A stretch of DNA of 64,000 nt from Saccharothrix tamanrassetensis (GCF_014203665.1 NZ_JACHJN010000009.1:290124-354123), one strand, 5' to 3'; counted from the stretch's first letter, positions 27,593 through 36,156 are shown. Notes: generated by a model not told the origin, from the sequence alone. Numbers and translations are program-made.

Positions 27593-30005
27593 CCCTGTAG
27601 CGTATGTACAGGTTGAGATCGATTATGCGATTTTGCAGCACTTCTCGCAGCACCTGTACTCATCGCCCAACAAGGCTGTCGAAGAACTGGTCACCAATGG
27701 CTATGATGCTCTGGCCACGAAGGTAAACATTTACCTCCCCGGAACCTCGGCTCGGGATTGCGTTCTCGTGTGGGATGATGGCGATTCCATGGATCTCGAT
27801 GGCATTCGCCAATTGTGGTGGATCGCGCGGAGTCCAAAAAATGATGGTTCCGCTCGGGTAGCTCGGTCGGTCACCCGTGGAATAGAACGAGCAATGATTG
27901 GCAAGTTCGGTATCGGCAAACTGGCAAGTTACGCGCTGGGCGACCGGATATCACATCTGTGTCATCGTGACAATAAGTACTATCTTATCGCAGTATCGTA
28001 TGGAGAAGCACCCAAGGTTAACCCTGGCGAGGCCGCCCCACCCAAGGGGTTTCAAGTACCGGTTATGGAGTTGTCCGAGGAAAGTGCAAAAGCGTTCGCC
28101 AAAAGCCTCTATAGGACAATTCCCGGTAACTTCAGTGAAATCTGGGCTCAGCCATCCTGGACGCTTGCTGTCATCGATGAGCTGAAGGATGAAATTAACC
28201 TAACCCCCGGCCGTCTGCGTTGGGTGCTGGGCAACGGTATGCCGAGCAGGCCCGACTTCAAGGCCTACGTCAACCAGGTTGTGGTTACACCAAAGGTTGA
28301 GCAGGGGGCACTAGTCACATGGGATGCGTCCGACAAGGTAGTCAAGGAACGTCTTAGGGGAGAATGGGACGAAGCCAAGAAATCTGGTCGCGTACAGGGT
28401 GACATAAAATTCGCCAAGAAAGGCGATAGCCACGTTGTAACAATGCCCAGTCTCGGGGACGTCCGTTTGCAAGTGAAGCTGTACGATCGATCCCTTTTTC
28501 AGAAAGATCGATCAGAATCAGGAAGAAGTGAAGGCTTCTTCGTTATGGTCCGCGATCGCCTGCTGAACCCAGACGACCCTAAACTTTTTCTGCACGACCC
28601 ATCTTACGGTGCATTCAATCGGATGCAAATCTTTATCTGGGCGGACGGCCTAGACAGCGATCTTCTCGCGGACCGTGAACGTTTGCATCGACTGGCCCCG
28701 ACTGGCGTCGAACTTGAAATTCTTCAGATCGCTCTCTATCGAGCTGGGCGCAATAAGCTAACCGCAACCGAGTCGCACGCAAGACTTGAATCACGCGTAG
28801 CAGAGCTCCCTATTATCGCCAGAGAGTACCTTCGGGATCCGCTCACTGCGCTCATCATGAACGAGCCCGGCGGTGATCTGACTGCCGTTAACCCCGGCCA
28901 GACTCGTATGACGATCGAAGCTAATGGAACTAATGGCCCACTTTCAAAGTTAGATGTAGCCGGGAATCGTATCGTTACCAATGTCGATCACCCAATGTAT
29001 GTAACGATGCTAGAAACTTTCGGCCGTAGTCGAAGAAGTCAAGAAGCTCAAAAGCTTGTAGAAATGTTTGCGGTCGCAGATCTTCTACTCAAGGGTCGAC
29101 TACTCGATCTAGGTGTGGATATTGATATTGTCGACAACGTGATGAAGTGGCGTGAAGCTCAGCTGCGGTCACTGCAAGCCGGGTTCAAGCAGAGTCCGGA
29201 TCTGGTGATCAAAGAAGTGATCGACACGAGTTTCAAGGGGCATAAGCCATTCGAGCAGGCGTTGGCTAAGCTTTTTCAACTCATGGGCTTCTACGCCGAG
29301 ATAGATGGGGCATCTGGACAGAAAGATGTTCTGGTAATCGCGCCAGTAGGAGAAGAAGAAAGACGCTTCACGGTAGAAGCGAAAGGCTCAAAGAAGGCGC
29401 TGTCGAACGACGATGCTGAAATCAGTGGCGCGGCGGCCCACGCGATTGAAGTCGGAGCACTCTTCAGTGTCGTTGTGGCGCGCGAGTTTGCAGGATTTTC
29501 CAGGCAAGCGGATGGCTCGGAGCCAGCCATACTCAAAGAGTGCCGAGCTCAAGGCGTCGGCGTGTCGATCATCACCGTCGATGCCTTGGTCGATCTCTAC
29601 GAGGCGGTTAAGCGCCATCAATACTCTTTGCCTATGATCGCGGAGACACTGGCGGAAATCTGTTCTCCCGAAGAGAAAAAGCAGCGAATCGCTGAAATGC
29701 GAAATCCCGTCGCAGCCAACTTCGATTGGCGTGACGTCTTTGACGAACTCTGGAGTATGCAGCAGGGGACGGCCAGTCAAGAACCGGTGTCCACGCTAGC
29801 GCTTCGCCAGGCAAGGCCTGAATGGAAAGCAATGTCCCGCGAATCTTTCGATCAAGTTCTCGTTGGCCTTGATTCTTTGTCGGGAGGTTTGCTAAAGGTA
29901 AACACGTCTCAACATACTGTAAACCTGCTGCAAGCACCGGAGATGGTTGCGTCCAAGATCGCAGCTTCCGTCGAAGGGTCGTCGGGTGCAGACAAGAACT
30001 CTTGA
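27567..30005 (+). CDS. MORC/MutL-like GHKL ATPase fused to a PD-(D/E)XK (Mrr-like) nuclease
   Basis: The 812-residue protein has an N-terminal GHKL ATPase domain: N-box EELVTNGYDAL (E40, N44, D47), DDGDSM at 70-75 in place of the usual DxGxG, and lid motif GKFGIGK (112-118). A long middle region (about 220-540) fits an S5-like transducer plus helices. Near the C-terminus, residues 559-640 form a restriction-endonuclease fold with E563, D587 and the ExK pair E604/K606. Prokaryotic MORC-like ATPases of this kind are known beside methylases in restriction-modification loci. The TTG start follows AGGGGA. GC is much lower than in the flanks. The C5 methyltransferase starts 56 bases downstream. It is probably the restriction subunit. 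Confidence 0.82.
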   Translation: MTEVSEHGSPVAYVQVEIDYAILQHFSQHLYSSPNKAVEELVTNGYDALATKVNIYLPGTSARDCVLVWDDGDSMDLDGIRQLWWIARSPKNDGSARVARSVTRGIERAMIGKFGIGKLASYALGDRISHLCHRDNKYYLIAVSYGEAPKVNPGEAAPPKGFQVPVMELSEESAKAFAKSLYRTIPGNFSEIWAQPSWTLAVIDELKDEINLTPGRLRWVLGNGMPSRPDFKAYVNQVVVTPKVEQGALVTWDASDKVVKERLRGEWDEAKKSGRVQGDIKFAKKGDSHVVTMPSLGDVRLQVKLYDRSLFQKDRSESGRSEGFFVMVRDRLLNPDDPKLFLHDPSYGAFNRMQIFIWADGLDSDLLADRERLHRLAPTGVELEILQIALYRAGRNKLTATESHARLESRVAELPIIAREYLRDPLTALIMNEPGGDLTAVNPGQTRMTIEANGTNGPLSKLDVAGNRIVTNVDHPMYVTMLETFGRSRRSQEAQKLVEMFAVADLLLKGRLLDLGVDIDIVDNVMKWREAQLRSLQAGFKQSPDLVIKEVIDTSFKGHKPFEQALAKLFQLMGFYAEIDGASGQKDVLVIAPVGEEERRFTVEAKGSKKALSNDDAEISGAAAHAIEVGALFSVVVAREFAGFSRQADGSEPAILKECRAQGVGVSIITVDALVDLYEAVKRHQYSLPMIAETLAEICSPEEKKQRIAEMRNPVAANFDWRDVFDELWSMQQGTASQEPVSTLALRQARPEWKAMSRESFDQVLVGLDSLSGGLLKVNTSQHTVNLLQAPEMVASKIAASVEGSSGADKNS

Positions 30006-30048
30006 TATTTCGTTGCCACCTCTGTGGCAGGCCGGACTCAGATGGCGA

Positions 30049-30054
30049 TATGAT
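30049..30054 (+). promoter_or_regulatory. -10-like TATGAT before the methyltransferase
   Basis: TATGAT ends 6 bases before the GTG at 30061. The methyltransferase could therefore be expressed from its own leaderless message, which would allow modification before restriction. No strong -35 is visible. Confidence 0.45.
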
Positions 30055-30060
30055 CACGTG

Positions 30061-31119
30061 GTGACCGCTACAGCACCAACCGCAGTGGACTTGTTCGCAG
30101 GGGCCGGAGGGGCGACCCAAGGGCTTCGAGACGCTGGTTTCGACGTAGTAGGTGCTGTAGAGTTTGATTCAGATGCATGTCATTCTTATCGTCTGAACCA
30201 TCCAAGAACCAGGCTTTGGCAGTCCGATATACGGTCCGTGTCAGCCGTACGAATGCGAAGCGAACTAGGGCTACGCGTTCGCGAACTTACCCTCCTGAAA
30301 GCGTGCCCGCCATGTCAAGGGTTTTCGACTCTTGCGGGAGGCAGGGCCATGGATGAACAGCGCAATGATCTTGTCCACCAGGTGGTTCGGTTCGCTAGGG
30401 CATTCATGCCTAAGGCGATTCTACTTGAAAATGTCCCGGGGCTTGCACGCAATAGGCGCTTCGGAGAATTGACTGAACAACTGAGTGAACTGGGCTACTC
30501 GTTCGGCAGCTATAAGTTGAACGCTACGATTTTTGGTGTCCCTCAACGACGCAATCGCTTGGTAGTTCTTGGCGTTCGGAGCCGCCGCGCGAATATTTCT
30601 CCTGACATCTGGGAGATCCTAGATAGGCATCATGCTCCAGCATTGGCTACAGCGGGAGAAGCGCTGCAGAGATTGAGTAGGCTGACGCGCAAGAATGATC
30701 CACTTAACCGCCATCGGTCACTCAATAAGATTACTGCTGAACGCGTTAAGGCAGTCCCCGTGGGGGGCACCAGGTTCGATCTTCCTCCGAAGTATCGGCT
30801 TCGCTGTCACGACGAATTGGACAGTAAGGGAGGGCATCGTGCCACAGCCTCTTATGGTCGAGTAAGGCTTGATCTCCCTGCGCCCACGATGACTACGCGC
30901 TGTACGACGCCTGCGTGCGGCTCCTTTATCCATCCGGTTGAACATCGCGGTCTGACTCTCCGGGAAGCCGCATACTTCCAAACCTTCCCGGTAACATATG
31001 ACTTTGTGGGCACCTACGAGTCGATTGAACGCCAAATAGGTAATGCCGTTCCAGTGGAAATGGCAAAGTACCTAGGAATTGCCGTGCTAAATTCCGTCAG
31101 TAAAGCCGGATTGGTATAG
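30061..31119 (+). CDS. DNA (cytosine-5) methyltransferase
   Basis: The 352-residue protein (GTG at 30061) has the ordered C5-MTase motifs: I DLFAGAGGATQGL (10-22), IV ACPPCQGFS with catalytic Cys85, VI LLENVPG (122-127), VIII PQRRNRL (161-167), and the C-terminal X-like IGNAVP. The target-recognition region lies between about 215 and 290. It methylates cytosine in a specific sequence that cannot be read here. A GTG at 30058 is an equal alternative start; longer upstream extensions lie inside the ATPase gene. It shares the low GC of the preceding gene and presumably protects host DNA from it. Confidence 0.92.
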   Translation: MTATAPTAVDLFAGAGGATQGLRDAGFDVVGAVEFDSDACHSYRLNHPRTRLWQSDIRSVSAVRMRSELGLRVRELTLLKACPPCQGFSTLAGGRAMDEQRNDLVHQVVRFARAFMPKAILLENVPGLARNRRFGELTEQLSELGYSFGSYKLNATIFGVPQRRNRLVVLGVRSRRANISPDIWEILDRHHAPALATAGEALQRLSRLTRKNDPLNRHRSLNKITAERVKAVPVGGTRFDLPPKYRLRCHDELDSKGGHRATASYGRVRLDLPAPTMTTRCTTPACGSFIHPVEHRGLTLREAAYFQTFPVTYDFVGTYESIERQIGNAVPVEMAKYLGIAVLNSVSKAGLV

Positions 31120-31311
31120 AGGCGAGGCACCTTTCGTTGGCAAGACTGTGGGCTGGTCGATGCCGCCAAGGCGTCGAGCTGTCCACAGGTGCGGCAGCCG
31201 AGCGCCAAGACCAGCCCGACCAAGCCGACACTTCGGCGCTCGTCCCAAGCTCCGAACGCCGGAAGCATGACCGCAACACAAGCGAATCGGTCGGACCACG
31301 CGGTTCCCTGC

Positions 31312-31466
31312 GGGGGTCGCTGGCCGTGGCCTCCGGCTGTTGTGGGCGGGCTCCGGTGCCTCGCGTGTCGCGCCCGTGGGCCGCCAGGCCCACGTTGGCG
31401 CGACCGACAACCTCGCCGGAGCCCGCCCACAACAGCCTGAACAGACACGAACGGCCAGCGGCCCCC
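31312..31466. repeat. 155-bp nested inverted repeat between cargo module and element core
   Basis: Three nested pairs of arms share one centre: 31312-31327 with 31451-31466 (one mismatch), 31335-31356 with 31416-31437 (22 perfect bases), and 31367-31381 with 31388-31404 (two extra bases on one side). The whole could extrude as a long cruciform or hairpin. It lies in the 450-base gene-free gap after the methyltransferase, where base composition changes back to high GC. Possible roles are a terminator, a replication or transfer site, or the scar of cargo insertion. Confidence 0.75.
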
Positions 31467-31476
31467 GGAGGGGGCC
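31460..31476. terminator. GC hairpin next to the nested inverted repeat
   Basis: GGCCCCC-GGA-GGGGGCC is a perfect 7-base stem overlapping the edge of the large dyad. It could stop transcription from the methyltransferase side. Confidence 0.5.
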
Positions 31477-31568
31477 GCCTTGATGAAGAAAAGAAACTTT
31501 GAACACGCCGGTTAGGCACGCCAGGCTCTCGACACCACTAGAGAACCCAAAGAACGGCGAGTCAATGA

Positions 31569-32294
31569 CTATCCGTGTACCGGCGGATGCCGGGCCGCAA
31601 GTGCAGGGATCGCGGCGACCTTGTCTGGTGGGAGGTCTTCCCAGTGGAGGCCTTGCGGGCGTCGTGGTTCCGGGCAGCGGATAACGGCTTCCGGAGTGAC
31701 GATCACGTCTACGCTGAAGTCGTGGCGGGTCTCGGGCAGCTCGCCGTCTACGACCTGGAGCGAGTGGACCGTTGTCACGATGGTGGTCTGTGGGCCGATG
31801 AGTCCGGCTTCTTGGAGCAGGGCCATTTCGATGTCTGAGTAACCGGCGCCCTTGCCGAGTCGTACGCCGTGGCGGTTCACGGCCACACTGCCGCAGACGA
31901 CCAGATCAACGGCCCGCATGGTGTCGACGTCGGTCGGCTTGCCAATCCGGGTGGCGGTGTGTCGGTCGGCCGCCGTGTCGGGTGACACGTCGAGTTTGGC
32001 CGGGTCGAGCAGGAGGAACGGTTGCTCGTGAGCCAGCTTTGGCACGGCCATGTAGACGATCTTGCCTTCGCGCAAGGCTCGGGCGCGGACGGGTTGCTGG
32101 GCCGTGTCCGGCACCACTTTGACCACTCGGGCGTTCTGCCACTCCGGCAGCCCAGCGAGCCTGTCGGCGGCTTCCTTGGCACCGAAGAACGACGGGATGC
32201 GACCGTGCACACCAGGTGGAACGGCTTGTTCGCGTTCCAGAAGCGCCCAGACACGCTCGCGGGCTGTCTGCTTGGCCTGGTCGACATCCGACAC
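31569..32294 (-). CDS. 5-formyltetrahydrofolate cyclo-ligase family protein
   Basis: The 241-residue protein belongs to the 5-FTHF cyclo-ligase fold. It has the conserved region RLGKGAGYSDIEMALL near residue 150 and an upstream IVYMAVPKL strand. Canonical enzymes convert 5-formyl-THF to methenyl-THF, but this longer, divergent form is common in actinomycete elements and its activity is uncertain. It is followed, 11 bases away on the same strand, by an XRE-TPR gene, which is probably upstream in the message. Confidence 0.8.
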   Translation of the reverse strand: MSDVDQAKQTARERVWALLEREQAVPPGVHGRIPSFFGAKEAADRLAGLPEWQNARVVKVVPDTAQQPVRARALREGKIVYMAVPKLAHEQPFLLLDPAKLDVSPDTAADRHTATRIGKPTDVDTMRAVDLVVCGSVAVNRHGVRLGKGAGYSDIEMALLQEAGLIGPQTTIVTTVHSLQVVDGELPETRHDFSVDVIVTPEAVIRCPEPRRPQGLHWEDLPPDKVAAIPALAARHPPVHG

Positions 32295-32305
32295 CTCGCG
32301 GCCTC

Positions 32306-33472
32306 CTATCGAGCTGCCATCAGGGACATCATCCGGTCATAGACATCCTGCACGTCGGCTTGCTGACGCCACGGCTGCATTTCGCGGCAGGTGTCGAACA
32401 TGATGTTGAGACCGCCGCCGCCCCAGGTCAGCTCGATCACGTCCATCGCCTTGTGCAACGTGCCGGTCGCCTCGTCCACCTTCCCCTGCCTGAGTCGGGC
32501 CAGGCTGAGGTTGCCGAGCACGATCGCTTCGGACTTCGAACGGCTCCGCAGTTGGGCAGCGGTCGCTTCGAGGATCGTTTCGGCCTTCCCGGCCTGGCCA
32601 AGGAAGAGGTAGCACGATCCGGCGAGCCGGCCGTGCTGTGTCGGGGAGAAGAGTTCGAGCGCGACGTCGTCGTTGTCGATCTGGCCGAATCGGCGGCCGG
32701 CCTCTCCGAGCGCGCGTTCACAGTCGGCCTCGTGGCCCATCATGGCGTGAGCCTCGGCTGCGTGGAGCGTGGCGAGACCGGTGAGCACTTGGCTTGTCTG
32801 CGTGGTCCTGTCGGCTGCCTGCATCGTCAGCGCCAAGCCGGCTTTCGGGTCCTTCCGGCCGTAGAGCGCGACAAAGCTGCTGCGTAGCAGGGCAAGCCCT
32901 TCGGCCGTGGAGTCACGGACCCTTCGGGCAGCCGTACGTGCCTGGTCGAAGTACTGCTGTGCTGAGCGGTGGTCTCGGCGCTGTGAGGCGTCCCAGACCA
33001 GTTGGCCCATGAGGATGGCGCACTCGGCCTCGACCGTGCTCAACTCCCGCCTGACGTGATGCGCCTCCGCGTGGGCCGACAGGAACGTGATGCGGCCAAG
33101 GGCTTGACCGGTCTCCGCCAGCAGGGAAGTCGAGGGCGCTCGGTCGTACCGCTCATCGAGTTCGCGGACGTGCTGTTGCAGCTCGGCAACAGCAACCAAG
33201 TCGACGGTGGCCGGGTGCCGCAGAGAGCGAGCGAGACGATCATCCGGCGTGGCCTGATTCGAAGTGCCTGCTGCGAGCAGTTCGTCAAGCCGATCCAGGG
33301 ACACCCGCAGCAGCCTGGCCAGCTTCGGCCGCTGATACGGCAACGGTTCGCTGGTGCCGGCTTCCCAGCGCGCCACCGTTGAACGCTCCACATGGGCAGC
33401 TTCGGCAAAAGACTCTTGGGTAAAGCCGGACGCTTTCCGAGTGTTGGCCAGTCCAGTTCGCCGTACTGCCAT
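32306..33472 (-). CDS. XRE-family regulator with TPR-like C-terminal domain
   Basis: The 388-residue protein has an N-terminal helix-turn-helix (TQESFAEAAHVERSTVARWEAG) and a long helical repeat region (about 120-380) of tetratricopeptide type. Such XRE-TPR regulators are frequent in actinomycete elements and can respond to peptides or partner proteins. I chose the ATG at 33472, with GGAGG upstream. It lies just upstream of the cyclo-ligase-like gene and is probably cotranscribed with it. Confidence 0.88.
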   Translation of the reverse strand: MAVRRTGLANTRKASGFTQESFAEAAHVERSTVARWEAGTSEPLPYQRPKLARLLRVSLDRLDELLAAGTSNQATPDDRLARSLRHPATVDLVAVAELQQHVRELDERYDRAPSTSLLAETGQALGRITFLSAHAEAHHVRRELSTVEAECAILMGQLVWDASQRRDHRSAQQYFDQARTAARRVRDSTAEGLALLRSSFVALYGRKDPKAGLALTMQAADRTTQTSQVLTGLATLHAAEAHAMMGHEADCERALGEAGRRFGQIDNDDVALELFSPTQHGRLAGSCYLFLGQAGKAETILEATAAQLRSRSKSEAIVLGNLSLARLRQGKVDEATGTLHKAMDVIELTWGGGGLNIMFDTCREMQPWRQQADVQDVYDRMMSLMAAR

Positions 33473-33663
33473 CGGGTGACCTCCTGGCGTGGCTTGCCGT
33501 ACGTGGCGGAACGCCTTATCGCAGGTCAAGCATACCGGTGAGACGTACATGCGTCGCTCGTGCCTCCGCTGCGCTCTTTCCAGAGCCCGCGTGCCCGGAT
33601 TGAGTGGAATGGAATACGGAATCTTAGCGGGCTCGTTGGCTGCGAGGCGAGGTGCGATTCGAT

Positions 33664-33771
33664 ATGGCTACAGATCCCTGGTGGTTCGAGCCCTGGGGGC
33701 TCACTCTGTGCGCGCTCGCTCTGGTCGGGCTGGGACGAGTCCTGATCATCCTATTCGGACGCACGAAGTAA
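33664..33771 (+). CDS. Tiny membrane protein (35 aa)
   Basis: The frame encodes MATDPWWFEPWGL followed by a single hydrophobic helix TLCALALVGLGRVLIIL and a basic end FGRTK. One clear transmembrane segment with positive residues at its end is unlikely by chance. GAGG lies 14 bases upstream, so the start is not ideal. It precedes the HTH gene by 16 bases on the same strand. Confidence 0.45.
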   Translation: MATDPWWFEPWGLTLCALALVGLGRVLIILFGRTK

Positions 33772-33787
33772 CGGGTGCCTCAAGAAG

Positions 33788-34114
33788 ATGCCGTTCACCG
33801 TGCGACTCAGTGCGAAGAAGTTGCTCCGCGCCGCCCGCCTGGCGGGGCTGAGATCGAACTACGCGCTGGCGAAGAAGATGGACGTTCACCAGTCGACCTT
33901 GAAACGCGTCCTCGACGGCACACTCCAGCCCGGACCCGCGTTCATCGGCGGAGTGTTGGCTGCGTTGCGGCCTATGCAGTTCGAGGACTTTTTCGAGGTC
34001 GTACCCGACGCCAAGGAGGTTGACCTCGATGACCAGGGACGAGTTGCTGTTCAGCGCCTGGCTGACAAGCCTCAACTTCCGGCTGGGCCGCTACGCCGTC
34101 CGACTCCTCGATGA
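33788..34114 (+). CDS. Small helix-turn-helix protein
   Basis: The 108-residue protein contains a Cro/XRE-like DNA-binding region (SNYALAKKMDVHQSTLKRVL, about residues 24-43) followed by an acidic segment FEDFFEVV. It is first in a run of plus-strand genes of the element. Its last 86 bases overlap the next frame, so its C-terminal tail may be poorly constrained. Confidence 0.65.
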   Translation: MPFTVRLSAKKLLRAARLAGLRSNYALAKKMDVHQSTLKRVLDGTLQPGPAFIGGVLAALRPMQFEDFFEVVPDAKEVDLDDQGRVAVQRLADKPQLPAGPLRRPTPR

Positions 34115-34295
34115 GGTCAACCCACTGGCCACCACCACCTACACGACCGATCTGGCCAGCGTCGAGGCGCAGCTTGGCGACGAGTTGCGGGAGCTGGCGA
34201 ACGCGCTACTGGACAAGGCTGCGGGTCTGCCTTTCCCCGTGCAGCCGGCGGCAGAACGGCCGCGCACTCCGATGCCCGAAATCCCCGAGTTCTGA
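34029..34295 (+). CDS. Hypothetical protein (88 aa)
   Basis: The ATG at 34029 is preceded by AAGGAGG at ideal distance. The product is helical and acidic (TTDLASVEAQLGDELRELAN) with a proline-rich tail. No family was recognised. It lies between the HTH gene, which it overlaps, and the prim-pol-like gene 13 bases downstream. Confidence 0.6.
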   Translation: MTRDELLFSAWLTSLNFRLGRYAVRLLDEVNPLATTTYTTDLASVEAQLGDELRELANALLDKAAGLPFPVQPAAERPRTPMPEIPEF

Positions 34296-34308
34296 ACGAG
34301 GTATGGCA

Positions 34309-34884
34309 ATGCAGTTCGATGATGCGAAGGACTCTCCGAGAAGTGCCACCGAGGCCGCTGCCCGGTACGCGGAGAGCGGATGGCCGGTGCTGCCCGGCGC
34401 GGTGTGGCACGACGGGGCGTTCGTAGACCCGGCCACCGGGAAGCCTGTGGACGATGTGAAGTTGCGACCACTACAGGAGGCGACCACCGACGTGACCTTG
34501 GTGCGCCAATGGTGGAACACCGACGGCGACAGCAGCCCCGCGATCCTCGGCGTGACCGGGCCTTCGTTCGGCGTCGTCTCCGTCCGTGTGAGCCTGACCG
34601 AGTCGATCATGTCTCACCGGTGGTTCAGCACGCGGCCGACGCCCGTTCTCTCCATGCCGGGGATGCCGATTGCGCTGTTCATCGTTCGGCCACCGTTCCC
34701 AGCCGGGTTCGACCGGGACGAAGTCCGACACTTCAGTGACGGCTCGCTGTTCCCACTTCCGCCGACCACCGCCGCCGACATGACGGTCACGTGGCTGGTT
34801 TCGCCCTGGCAAACCTCGGGCGCACTGCTCACGGCGGACGAGTTCGCCGAAATCGTGACCGGCGTGGAGACGACCGCAGCATGA
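34309..34884 (+). CDS. Prim-pol-like protein, apparently catalytically degenerate
   Basis: The 191-residue protein resembles the N-terminal prim-pol domain found in actinomycete elements: AAARYAESGWPVLPG, then EATTDVTLVRQWW and AILGVTG. In active prim-pol the following strand carries a DxD metal site; here it reads FGVVSVRVSLTES without acidic pairs. It may therefore be a structural or regulatory relic. The ATG at 34309 is chosen for spacing to GAGG; another ATG lies at 34303. It overlaps the next gene by ATGA. Confidence 0.6.
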   Translation: MQFDDAKDSPRSATEAAARYAESGWPVLPGAVWHDGAFVDPATGKPVDDVKLRPLQEATTDVTLVRQWWNTDGDSSPAILGVTGPSFGVVSVRVSLTESIMSHRWFSTRPTPVLSMPGMPIALFIVRPPFPAGFDRDEVRHFSDGSLFPLPPTTAADMTVTWLVSPWQTSGALLTADEFAEIVTGVETTAA

Positions 34885-35219
34885 GCGACCACATCACCAC
34901 GGAACCACTGTGGGACGAACGGGGGTTCGCGGCGTTCCTCCGGGGTCTGGTCGAAGACGACGCCCCGCGGCTGTTCGCCGTGGGCCTGGAGTACGGCGAA
35001 CGCCATGACGCGCACGTCGCCGCGTACGGCATGGCCTTCGAAGACCACACCGAAGTCATCTCCTGCGACGGCTCGCTCCGGGTGCAGACCGTGCGACCGG
35101 AGGACGTTCTGCGCCACTTCGATGACGGCAGCGCGAAGGCACGTCTCCTGTGGCTTTCGGAGTCACTGCCGACGAAGCCAAGCGAACGCGCTCCGCAAGG
35201 GGCGGACCGTGATGCGTGA
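34881..35219 (+). CDS. Hypothetical protein, relative of the product at 53245-53499
   Basis: The 112-residue protein contains RLFAVGLEYGERHDAHVAAY and GMAFEDHTEV, then an LRVQTVRPEDVLRHF helix. The chromosomal protein encoded at 53245-53499 shares LFAVV, AAWGMAFEDHAEV and the LRMLTASPESALRYF segment, so they are homologous. Function is unknown. In both places the gene is close to XRE-type regulators. It overlaps the prim-pol-like gene by four bases. Confidence 0.65.
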   Translation: MSDHITTEPLWDERGFAAFLRGLVEDDAPRLFAVGLEYGERHDAHVAAYGMAFEDHTEVISCDGSLRVQTVRPEDVLRHFDDGSAKARLLWLSESLPTKPSERAPQGADRDA

Positions 35220-35258
35220 AATGATCGACAACAGGACCCAGCAGAGAGGGCCGAAGGC

Positions 35259-36152
35259 GTGACGGCACGATTCGATGAGCAGACAGCGCGGACGGTGTTG
35301 GCTCGTGCCTGCGTTGCCGCCCAAGTGGAGTGCACTGACCCGCAACTGCTTCGCTTGGGCGAGAACGCCATCTTCCGGTTGCACGGAACCGGAACGGTCG
35401 TTCGGATCGCCCGTGGCGTGGCTCATTGGGACGACGCGGTCAAGGAAGTGAACGTCGCCCGATGGTTGGGGCGCAACGACTTCCCGAGTGCCCGAACCAC
35501 TGATCTGCCGCAACCGATCCTCGTTGACGGCGGCTACCCGGTGACGTTCTGGTCGTTCATCGAGGGCCGGACCGGTGGGCCTGGCGACGTTGGGACGTTG
35601 GCCGCGTTGCTGCGCCGGCTCCACGCTCTCCCCCGGCCTGAGTCGTTCGAGCTGCCGGAACAGGAGCTGCTGGAGCGGGTGGAGCCGCGCATCGAATCGG
35701 CTCCGATCGACTCCGATGACAAGGACTTCCTGCTCGGCCACCTCGACCGGCTCAGCGCCGAGATCGCTTCGCTGAGCTACGAACTGCCTGCCGGCCCTGT
35801 GCACGGTGACGCACATGTGCAGAACCTGATGTTCACGGGCTCCACACCAACAGTGATCGACTTCGAGGCGTTCTCATGGGGTCAACCCGAGTGGGATCTC
35901 GGGATGACCGCAACGGAGTATGTGACCGCCGGCTGGTGGACAGCCGAGCAGTACCGCACGTTCGCTGATGACTACGGCTTCGACGTGACCCGGTGGGAGG
36001 GCTTTCCCGTGGTGCGGGCGACCCACGAACTGAAGATGACGACGTGGGTCATGCAGAACGTCCGGACCTCCGAGAAGGTTGCCCAGGAGTACGCGACTCG
36101 TATGGCGACACTGCGAAAGCGGGAGAACATCGGCAAGTGGAGCGCCTTCTAG
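35259..36152 (+). CDS. Aminoglycoside phosphotransferase (APH) family kinase-like protein
   Basis: The 297-residue protein has the APH/choline-kinase catalytic loop GPVHGDAHVQNLMF and the metal motif VIDFEAF, with WSFIEGR in the hinge. APH-fold kinases phosphorylate aminoglycosides, macrolides or small metabolites; no specific resistance can be inferred. The GTG start is at 35259. The stop lies 4 bases before the convergent XRE-TPR stop, with no space for a terminator. Confidence 0.85.
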   Translation: MTARFDEQTARTVLARACVAAQVECTDPQLLRLGENAIFRLHGTGTVVRIARGVAHWDDAVKEVNVARWLGRNDFPSARTTDLPQPILVDGGYPVTFWSFIEGRTGGPGDVGTLAALLRRLHALPRPESFELPEQELLERVEPRIESAPIDSDDKDFLLGHLDRLSAEIASLSYELPAGPVHGDAHVQNLMFTGSTPTVIDFEAFSWGQPEWDLGMTATEYVTAGWWTAEQYRTFADDYGFDVTRWEGFPVVRATHELKMTTWVMQNVRTSEKVAQEYATRMATLRKRENIGKWSAF

Positions 36153-36156
36153 GTCG

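Noticed and set aside
35259..36152. Calling the APH-fold gene an aminoglycoside resistance determinant
   Set aside because: Only general kinase motifs are visible; many APH-family genes in actinomycetes act on unrelated small molecules.
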